From NCBI RefSeq assembly GCF_001183985.1, contig NZ_LFZW01000001.1:2628245-2692244 (forward strand): a stretch of DNA of 64,000 nucleotides, written 5' to 3'. A program made the translations under genes and the position numbers. This stretch comes from Peribacillus loiseleuriae. Lineage in GTDB: Bacteria > Bacillota > Bacilli > Bacillales > DSM-1321. Below, piece after piece: positions 57,879 to 64,000 of this stretch. The notes under the pieces are model-generated. The model did not search any database. It was not told where the DNA came from and worked only from the letters and a program-made list of their open reading frames with translations. Position 1 is the stretch's first letter. Each line of letters begins with the position of its first letter.

Positions 57879-59822
57879 GTCGAGTAGAAGGGAACCTTTC
57901 TACCTTTCGGTAGATTGTGTTCCTCCCCCCTCACAGAACCGTGCTTGCGCTATTCACGCACACGGCTCCTCCTAGTTATCATTCACAAAATGTAGCTAAT
58001 CTCTTTTCTTAAGTCATATATATTGACCTTAACTCTTGGTGAAGGTAGTGGATATTTATCAAGAAATAGTCTGAATTTATCCCATGTAAAGGATTTCCTT
58101 TGACTTCTTCTGTTGAGCCATTTATACAGTATGTATCCGATTTTGTCTTTGAATTTGTTTACACTTTGGGTGTTATCTGTGATGCAGTAATAGTTGTAAT
58201 AACCTATTAGTGAGCGTTTAAATCTATCCATAATCATATGAATATCTTTATTTCTATTATTCTTCAACCATTCTTTTGATTCCTTAAGTTTGCCTTGGAC
58301 TTTCTTCCTGCTTGATTTCCTTTTCACTCGAAAATTTCCCTGTTTACTCTTCCCACAATAGTGTGTAAAACCTAGGAAATCAAAGGTTGCTGGTTTTCTA
58401 TTTCCCTTTTGTTTCGCATCTTTCTCCGCAAACCTCCCGAAGGGAATAATTTTAGTTTTATCCTCAGCTATCTCTAGTTTAAACTTCTTTAATCTAAGTT
58501 TTAATGATTGGAAGAATTCCTGAGCTTCGCTCTTATATTGAAAACAACAGACAAAATCATCTGCATATCTCACTATGTATGCTTGTCCTTTGCACTGTTT
58601 TCTTACCCTTTTCTCAAACCAAAGGTCGAGGACATAATGAAGATACACATTGGCTAATACCGGAGATATCACTCCACCTTGCGGTGTACCATTATCTGTT
58701 CTATGTTTCTTACCTTCCTCCATATATCCACCTTTAAGAAACCTACCAATCATTCTTAGTAAGTTAGGGTCAGAGATTCGCAGTTTTAAGAACTCCATTA
58801 TCCATATGTGGTCAACGTTGTCGAAGAATCCTTTAATATCTACATCTACTACATAATTTACTGACCTCTTTTCAATATAGTGGTTCAGTATTTTCAAAGC
58901 ATCATGGCAACTCCTATTTGAACGGAATCCAAATGAACAATCTAGAAAGTCATTTTCATAAATGGTATTAAGTATCTTTGTAATGCCTTTTTGAACAATT
59001 TTATCTTCATGTTCAGGTATTCCCAATGGTCTTTTCTTGTTTGAATTGAGCTTTGGAATGTACATTCTCCTTACTGGAACAGGACGGTAACTTTTGCTTT
59101 TAAGCCTACTTATTAAATCCTCTATGTTTTCTTCTAAACTTTCACCGTATTGCTCTTTAGTTGTACCGTTGATCCCAGTTGCCCTCTTATTGGGAAGTTC
59201 ATGATGACATTGAACTAATGCTTCCTTATTTAAAAGATGTGCAAGAGATGTAAATTTCATTTTAGGATCAGATTTTGCTAATTCTGCTATCCTTAGTAGT
59301 TTTGTTTCCATTTATTATACCTACCTCTGTGTGTAGTAAATGTGTCCCTAATAAGGGTGATAACTGGTAGCTAGCCTTTCCTCCATCGGCATTACCCAAC
59401 TTCATTGGTACTACGCTGCTATCCGACTCCCTACATCGGCATTTGGTTTCCTTGCTTATTATCGCTTGTACACCATACTCTTCTAAAAGGAAGAAAAGAC
59501 CGGTAGGGTCTCCCGAGTTGCCGTATCATATCAATGTGTAACGTGCCAAGGTCTCTGACTCCAGAGAGGTTTTATCCTTCTTGCCTTTTAACGAAGGATA
59601 AAATGTAGCTTTCTGCTGCAGGTAAGGCATCAGCCCTCTCGATTCACTAACATTATGGAGCTCAATCCCTTCAACCTTTTGGCTTTCGGCCCGCCACCTA
59701 ACTGTCTACGCTTAAGGACTAAAGTTACCTTTAGCCCTCCAAGACTCGCTACGAGCGAATGGCTAATTCTTACTCGACGGGAATCCCACCCGTTATATGA
59801 TACGACCTAGGCTCGGCCGCAC
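57879..59822 (-). mobile_element. Full-length group II intron with reverse transcriptase
   Basis: 1944 bp; 5' end GTGCGGCC at 59822, 3' end CTCGAC at 57879. The first about 500 bases and the last about 100 match the four short copies. It encodes the maturase in domain IV. It too sits in a palindromic repeat (TTACTA left; CCCCTTTAGTTTAA right), though its 5' exon differs (GGGGCAGGT). Confidence 0.9.
57983..59311 (-). CDS. ltrA: Group II intron reverse transcriptase/maturase
   Basis: 442 residues. RT motifs in order: MYIPKLNSNKKRPLGIP (RT1), FGFRSNRSCHDAL (RT2), VVDVDIKGFFDNVDH (RT3), GTPQGGVISPVLANVYL (RT4), IVRYADDFVCCF with the YADD box (RT5), then the thumb/maturase X domain (FKRSLIGYYNYYCI). 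No endonuclease domain is evident. Intact, so it may supply splicing and mobility for the four short copies, which keep only its first 13 codons. Confidence 0.92.
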   Translation of the reverse strand: METKLLRIAELAKSDPKMKFTSLAHLLNKEALVQCHHELPNKRATGINGTTKEQYGESLEENIEDLISRLKSKSYRPVPVRRMYIPKLNSNKKRPLGIPEHEDKIVQKGITKILNTIYENDFLDCSFGFRSNRSCHDALKILNHYIEKRSVNYVVDVDIKGFFDNVDHIWIMEFLKLRISDPNLLRMIGRFLKGGYMEEGKKHRTDNGTPQGGVISPVLANVYLHYVLDLWFEKRVRKQCKGQAYIVRYADDFVCCFQYKSEAQEFFQSLKLRLKKFKLEIAEDKTKIIPFGRFAEKDAKQKGNRKPATFDFLGFTHYCGKSKQGNFRVKRKSSRKKVQGKLKESKEWLKNNRNKDIHMIMDRFKRSLIGYYNYYCITDNTQSVNKFKDKIGYILYKWLNRRSQRKSFTWDKFRLFLDKYPLPSPRVKVNIYDLRKEISYIL

Positions 59823-59908
59823 ACCTGCCCCTTTAGTTTAATAAGCTAGATTAAAAAACTCCTATTATTTTATTTCAAGAAGAGTTTACATAATCATTCT
59901 TATGGGCA

Positions 59909-61744
59909 ATCGAGTAGAGGGAAAATAATTTAACTATTTTCGCCCCTCTCACACCACCGTACGTACGGTTCCGTATACGGCGGTTCAATTTATATTACAG
60001 TGTGTATTTTTAGATAATGTTCTAAAGCAGAGGGAACCCCCCTCTGCTTTAATCTTTTGTTTGAGATTGCTCTTTGAATAACTTTCGATAGTCCAATGTA
60101 CCGATAACCTCTTCTACAGAAAGTTAACCCTTTCGCCTCTTCCTCTGGAATCCCTAATTGAACAAGCGATTTGATTTGTTTCTTCGCTACCTTCCATTGC
60201 TTCCAGATGTTAACTCTAATTCTGGAGCGAAGTTTCTTATCTATCTCAGTCATCGCTTTTTTCATATTCGAGATTCTAAAGTAGTTAACCCACCCAAGTA
60301 TGACTTGTTTTAGTTTTAAAATTCGGTAGTCCAACGGAACACTCCAATTTCGCTTTGTTAATTTTTGAAGCTTCCTTTGAAGTTTTTGTATGGATGTGAG
60401 ATGAGGTTTTACTTGATATTTCTCATTCTTAGAATCGTAGTAAAATCCAAATCCTAAGAATTTCAAATCCTTTGGACGGGAGATTTTACTCTTTTCTGTA
60501 TGGACTATCAACCCTAATTTCTTTTCTATAAATCTCACGATTGAATCCATCACTCTATTCGCTGCTTTCTCACTCTTCACGAAGATGAGGGCGTCATCAG
60601 CGTATCTCACGAATTGGAGTCCTCGACTTTCTAGTTCCTTATCCAGTTCGTTCAACATAATATTACTTAACAGTGGGCTTAGGTTTCCTCCTTGCGGAGT
60701 TCCAACTGGTGTTTCTTCATATTTCCCATTCACCATAACCCCACTGACAAGATATTTTCTTATTAGAGAAATGATATCTCCGTCATCTATTGTATTAGAA
60801 TTGATTCGCATGAGTTTATCGTGTTGGACTGTATCGAAAAATCTTTCAAGGTCGATATCCACAACCCAAGTGTGTCCATCATTCAGAAATTCCAAGCTTT
60901 TTATATTGGCCATCTCACAACTTCTTTTCGGTCTAAAGCCGTAACTGAATTCGCTGAACTGCTTTTCAAATATCGGACTGAGTACTTGATGAATGGCTTG
61001 TTGAACTACCCTATCCACTACTGTTGGTATTCCCAATTTGCGCATCTTGCCATTTTCCTTTGGAATTTCCACTCTTAAGGCAGCTTGTGGTTGGTATTTT
61101 CTTGTTCTGATGCGCTGACGCAGCTCGTCTTTGTGCTCTTTCAGATATTGCTTTAGTTCGTCGACCGTAACTCCATCAACCCCACTGGCACCTTTATTTT
61201 TATAGACACGTAAGTAGGCTTCATTCATATTTTGATTACTTAGAATTTGTTCTAAAAGTTTCACACTCGTTTCTCCTTTCCTCTCACGTAGTAAGTGATA
61301 GCTCCATTTTGGTTATCCTTTGAGATACGCTCATACTTTCACCATTAACCCATTCGGAGTTCGTCACTTACGCATTCGCGGCGTTGAAACACTATAAATT
61401 GTTCAGCCCTTCATGATTTTACTCATTACTATGGCTTCTGCTGACTTCTTGCGACTAACCTTTTTCGACTGTACTACTCCAGGGTAAGACAACTATCTTT
61501 CCTCTTTTACTCGCCTGATTTACCCTACAAAGTTACGCACATCTTTTGGACTTTGACTTGTCAAGGAGTCTCATCCTTTTATAGAGCCTTAGTATCAGAT
61601 TTCTGTTCGTCGAGCCAAGATTTTATTCCACGCTTCCTCCAGCCCTTACCTCGCGATAAGTACCTTACGCTTCCTTAGTGGTTGGTCGATGTGCACCCCC
61701 ACAGTGGACTTTCACCACCTAGATAGTTGCCATGCCTGGCACAC
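59909..61744 (-). mobile_element. Group IIC-like intron inserted behind a terminator
   Basis: 1836 bp; 5' end GTGTGCCAGG at 61744, 3' end CTCGAT at 59909. Domain V (GCCGTATACGG with CCGTACGTACGG) lies near 59950-59985. The 5' exon is a terminator hairpin plus T-run (61748-61777), the classic class C insertion site. Confidence 0.85.
59990..61264 (-). CDS. ltrA: Group IIC-type intron reverse transcriptase/maturase
   Basis: 424 residues: RVYKNKGASGVDGVTVDEL at the start, VEIPKENGKMRKLGIPTV (RT1), FSYGFRPKRSC (RT2), VVDIDLERFFDTVQHDKL (RT3), GTPQGGNLSPLLSNIML (RT4), FVRYADDALIFV with YADD (RT5), then the GIIM-type maturase domain with GWVNYFRISNM. No endonuclease domain, as usual for class C. 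Intact. Different family from the intron at 57879. Confidence 0.93.
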   Translation of the reverse strand: MKLLEQILSNQNMNEAYLRVYKNKGASGVDGVTVDELKQYLKEHKDELRQRIRTRKYQPQAALRVEIPKENGKMRKLGIPTVVDRVVQQAIHQVLSPIFEKQFSEFSYGFRPKRSCEMANIKSLEFLNDGHTWVVDIDLERFFDTVQHDKLMRINSNTIDDGDIISLIRKYLVSGVMVNGKYEETPVGTPQGGNLSPLLSNIMLNELDKELESRGLQFVRYADDALIFVKSEKAANRVMDSIVRFIEKKLGLIVHTEKSKISRPKDLKFLGFGFYYDSKNEKYQVKPHLTSIQKLQRKLQKLTKRNWSVPLDYRILKLKQVILGWVNYFRISNMKKAMTEIDKKLRSRIRVNIWKQWKVAKKQIKSLVQLGIPEEEAKGLTFCRRGYRYIGLSKVIQRAISNKRLKQRGVPSALEHYLKIHTVI

Positions 61745-61747
61745 CTG

Positions 61748-61777
61748 AAAAAGGATCTTCGACTGGAAGATCTTTTT
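61748..61777 (-). terminator. Intrinsic terminator used as intron target
   Basis: GATCTTC and GAAGATC arms with a 5-base loop; T-runs on both sides. On the minus strand it ends the gene at 61821 and is followed at once by the intron 5' end. Confidence 0.75.
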
Positions 61778-61820
61778 AGCTGCTTGTCTAATTAAAGCGC
61801 CCTTTTCTGGGAGACAGTTA

Positions 61821-62138
61821 TTACGAATGAATTTCTTCTTTTTTGCTATAAATTTCATAAGCAAAATATCCAAATAAAAAACCTATCCCGGGTCCCCAAG
61901 CGATTGTAGATAGTAAGGAAATTGAGGAAAATATGCTTAAAAGTACAGCAACAGCAAAACCAATCATCATTCCGAATGGTATTAAACTATCTAATAAAAT
62001 TTGAGCGCTTTTAGATGTTTTCTTACCCAGGGTACCTTTCTTATATTTATGTTTCATTCTTAGAATTACAAATACTGCAATTCCACCCACTATTACAACA
62101 GGCAGTGAAATACGAGCAATGTCCAAAGCTAAGTCCAT
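61821..62138 (-). CDS. Membrane protein, 105 residues
   Basis: Three membrane segments (about 9-27, 52-70, 78-96) with a basic loop between the first two (RMKHKYKKGTLGKKTSKS). AAAGGGGGAT precedes the ATG. Flanked by a half palindromic repeat at 61788 and a full one at 62189. No family recognised. Confidence 0.65.
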   Translation of the reverse strand: MDLALDIARISLPVVIVGGIAVFVILRMKHKYKKGTLGKKTSKSAQILLDSLIPFGMMIGFAVAVLLSIFSSISLLSTIAWGPGIGFLFGYFAYEIYSKKEEIHS

Positions 62139-62188
62139 ATTATATATCCCCCTTTCTTCCGCTTTTAAATTGATTCAATATTAACATA

Positions 62189-62222
62189 ACTTATTCCATT
62201 AAATGGCCCTATAATTGAACAA
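62189..62222 (+). repeat. Dispersed palindromic repeat, extended
   Basis: CTTATTCCATTAA, ATGGCCC, TATAATTGAACAAG. Same extended form as the copy at 55375. Confidence 0.5.
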
Positions 62223-62310
62223 GATCCCAAAGCATCAGATGAATAGATTATACAAATCTAGTTAACATAATGCTAATTTTCGGAACTTCCGAAATATAAA
62301 ACCCCTTGGT

Positions 62311-62454
62311 ACTCAAGGGGTACCGAAGGGTCCATTTTTATCGTTTATACATGATTTTAGACATTGTTGATGAATATCAACATCTTCGGCTTCTGAAGAA
62401 GCCTGGTAGCTGCATAAAAAGGGGTATTTTATGCAAATTCTTCTTTCACTAAAG
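62311..62454. repeat. Structured 140-bp repeat, copy 2
   Basis: Pairs with 47515-47655. Hairpins GTTGAT-gaat-ATCAAC, GGCTTC-tgaa-GAAGCC and GCATAAAA-(8)-TTTTATGC. Runs into the palindromic repeat at 62444. No coding potential. Confidence 0.55.
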
Positions 62455-62470
62455 CTACCCGTTTGTTTAA
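62444..62470 (+). repeat. Dispersed palindromic repeat
   Basis: TTTCACTAA, loop AGCTACCCG, TTTGTTTAA. Downstream of the nucleotidyltransferase gene. Confidence 0.55.
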
Positions 62471-62556
62471 GTGTGATTCTTCACAAATTAATTAGCTACA
62501 TAAAAAGCAATCCTTCGAAATAAATACCGCTTTTTAGCTCTAAAAGGTCACATTTT

Positions 62557-63339
62557 CTATTTTCCTTCAATGGTATTCTCGTTAAACCAAATAATAAAAT
62601 AATCAATGTAATTTAATACCTCATCCAAGGTTGGGACCTTTTGTTGAAGAAATACATACTCGATTTCTTTAAAATATTCTTCTCTAGGGAAATAATACTG
62701 AAGAATTATAAGATTTTCTTGAATACTTGTAGACCAACTTTTATCTCTTTCAGCTACATAGCAATATGCTCCTCTTACAATACGTTTTAATATCGATAGT
62801 AATGTATAATGGTCAACTTCTTTTTCCAGAATTACATCACGATAACTTGTGAGTGAATCGATAAGATTTTCATTTAATGCCTTACTGATATGAACATTTG
62901 GCTTCATTTTAGGAAAGTGTACGGACAAATCCTCTCCATAAATACTAGTACAGACGTGTCTCAACCAAAATCCCCAATAATATTGGCTATTTTCTTTAAA
63001 TACATCTGCTGTAACTCCTATATCGTAATCTACTTTTGGCACGATTGGATTGTCACATATAAACATTTTTGTTTCTTCATCTAAACGTGCCATTTCTTGA
63101 GGAGAGAGTGGAGATGTCAAAATTACTGATAAATCAATATCTGAAGTACCTAATAAAGCCTCGCCTCGACCCACACTGCCATAGATATAAACACTATGTA
63201 ATTTTGTTCCTGCACACCTTTTTAAAATCTCAACAACTTGACTAAGAAGTCCTTGGTATACACCATCAATTTTATTTAACGAGGTTTTGTTTAAGATATA
63301 CCCGTCATTATCTACATCTATTCTTGTTGGAAACTGCAC
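62557..63339 (-). CDS. Aminoglycoside-nucleotidyltransferase-like protein
   Basis: 260 residues. An N-terminal nucleotidyltransferase fold with YIYGSVGRGEALLGTSDIDL (GS-x-x-RGE and S-D-x-D metal site) and the third carboxylate in KVDYDIGV near 105. A C-terminal helical domain follows, which resembles the kanamycin/streptomycin ANT group in layout. It could modify an aminoglycoside or act on another target; the drug cannot be told. AAGGAGGGGGG precedes the ATG. It lies in the repeat-flanked small-gene region. Confidence 0.75.
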   Translation of the reverse strand: MQFPTRIDVDNDGYILNKTSLNKIDGVYQGLLSQVVEILKRCAGTKLHSVYIYGSVGRGEALLGTSDIDLSVILTSPLSPQEMARLDEETKMFICDNPIVPKVDYDIGVTADVFKENSQYYWGFWLRHVCTSIYGEDLSVHFPKMKPNVHISKALNENLIDSLTSYRDVILEKEVDHYTLLSILKRIVRGAYCYVAERDKSWSTSIQENLIILQYYFPREEYFKEIEYVFLQQKVPTLDEVLNYIDYFIIWFNENTIEGK

Positions 63340-63455
63340 ATTACTCCCCCCTCCTTTTAAGTATTTTATATTCTAGAGTACACTTTTCCTGCTAAAAATT
63401 AAAGCCAATATTTGATAGTTTATTAATTGGGCTCATTTAGTTATACACAGCTTTA

Positions 63456-63482
63456 TTCAACTATTCTGCTTCGTTAGTTCAA
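63456..63482 (+). repeat. Dispersed palindromic repeat
   Basis: TTCAACTAT, loop TCTGCTTCG, TTAGTTCAA; well preserved. 40 bases left of the second IS110 copy. Confidence 0.65.
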
Positions 63483-63522
63483 TAAGAAAAAAGAACACCT
63501 ATGCAACTCATTGTTCTTCAAG

Positions 63523-64000
63523 TAAACCAGCTAATAGGAAGTCAATATCTTTCTCTAAAATTTTCATTTCCCTTATGTTATACTATTTTTGGCCATGCCA
63601 AATAACCCTCCAAAACCCTTTTGGAAGGATTTCTCTTTGTTTCACAAAACCGTTAATTAAGCTAAATCAAGGAACGTTTCTTTTCTCTTTAATAAAGCAT
63701 AAATCCAATGAAGAAGTTTATTAATACAGGCAACGATCGCCACTTTGGCGGGCTTTCCTTCTGATTTTTTCTTATCATAGAATGCTTTAAGCTTTTTGTT
63801 TCTTGAACTCCTTATACCGCATAATACGGCAAGATACAGGGAATGGCGTAGTCTGCTCGAACCTCTTTTAGTAATATGATTGATTGTTGCCGTAAACTTA
63901 CCTGATGAGTGAACACTAGGATCGACTCCAGCGAAGGCAACGAGTTTTTTGGGATGATTAAACCGATCGATTTCACCAATCTCAGAGATAATCGTTGCAG
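63523..64000 (-). mobile_element. IS110-family element, copy 2 (partial, runs off window)
   Basis: From TAAACCAGC at 63523 the sequence is nearly identical to 32831 onward, with scattered single-base changes. The left junction of the two copies together defines the element edge. Confidence 0.85.
63657..64000 (-). CDS. IS110-family transposase, C-terminal part
   Basis: The same protein as at 32965-34170, visible here only for its last 114 residues (IISEIGEIDRFNHPKKLVAF, FAGVDPSVHSSGKF and the shared C-terminus). A few substitutions relative to copy 1 show the two are not an assembly duplicate. The start lies beyond the window. Confidence 0.88.
   Translation of the reverse strand, partial: ATIISEIGEIDRFNHPKKLVAFAGVDPSVHSSGKFTATINHITKRGSSRLRHSLYLAVLCGIRSSRNKKLKAFYDKKKSEGKPAKVAIVACINKLLHWIYALLKRKETFLDLA

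Noticed and set aside
27000..64000. A classical integron (IntI, attI, attC)
   Set aside because: No integron integrase with its extra patch, and the palindrome arms do not carry the GTTRRRY/RYYYAAC cores in attC arrangement. Only the layout is similar.

Overview
The window is low-GC DNA that reads like a member of the Bacillaceae. It has strong AGGAGG-type ribosome sites, TTG and GTG starts, an HBsu-like HU protein, BlaI/BlaR1-type and WYL regulators, and a sulfate assimilation cluster in the Bacillus subtilis order (cysH, cysP, sat, cysC, ylnD, ylnE, then cysJ and cysI). The genus cannot be fixed from sequence alone. No rRNA, tRNA or CRISPR array was seen.

Layout. 1-4.1 kb: a partial gene, a VOC protein, a MetE-like methyltransferase and an IS3-family element. 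4.2-8 kb: a secreted stalk-domain protein, a decayed XerS-like recombinase and a decayed IS4 transposase. 8-14.7 kb: a BlaI/BlaR1-like pair, a lipoprotein/membrane pair, decayed replication, methylase and DinB fragments, and a TerD-transglutaminase fusion. 14.8-18.9 kb: two abutting mini-transposons with Tn7-like ends, one carrying a CatB/Vat-type acetyltransferase under an apparent translational attenuator, the other a DHFR-like protein and a WYL regulator. 19-27 kb: a sugar operon (PTS IIBC, beta-phosphoglucomutase, GH65 phosphorylase, GH1 phospho-glucosidase) with an AraC regulator. 27-35 kb: HU, a HAD phosphatase, then small genes mixed with short palindromic repeats, group II introns and an IS110 element. 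35-45.4 kb: sulfate assimilation and siroheme genes, intact. 45.5-55 kb: decayed genes (ABC permease, MarR, Tn3 transposase, integrase, ABC transporter plus two-component system) and a third Tn7-like mini-element carrying a VanZ-like gene. 55-64 kb: more small minus-strand genes separated by the same repeats, two full-length group II introns, a nucleotidyltransferase and the edge of a second IS110 copy.

How it fits together. The metabolic blocks are ordinary. The accessory DNA is organised by three layers of repeats. (1) A roughly 27-bp palindrome with an asymmetric loop occurs about twenty times, always in the same orientation, mostly between small genes that read from the minus strand, giving a cassette-array look without an integron integrase. 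(2) One group II intron family has inserted at the same position of that palindrome five times: one copy encodes a reverse transcriptase and four nearly identical copies of about 684 bp lack it. (3) Three elements share Tn7-like ends (three spaced binding sites at the left, four abutting 20-bp sites at the right), and one has a clean 5-bp target duplication inside an integrase gene; none has its own transposase. These three layers are the most likely place for something not previously described.
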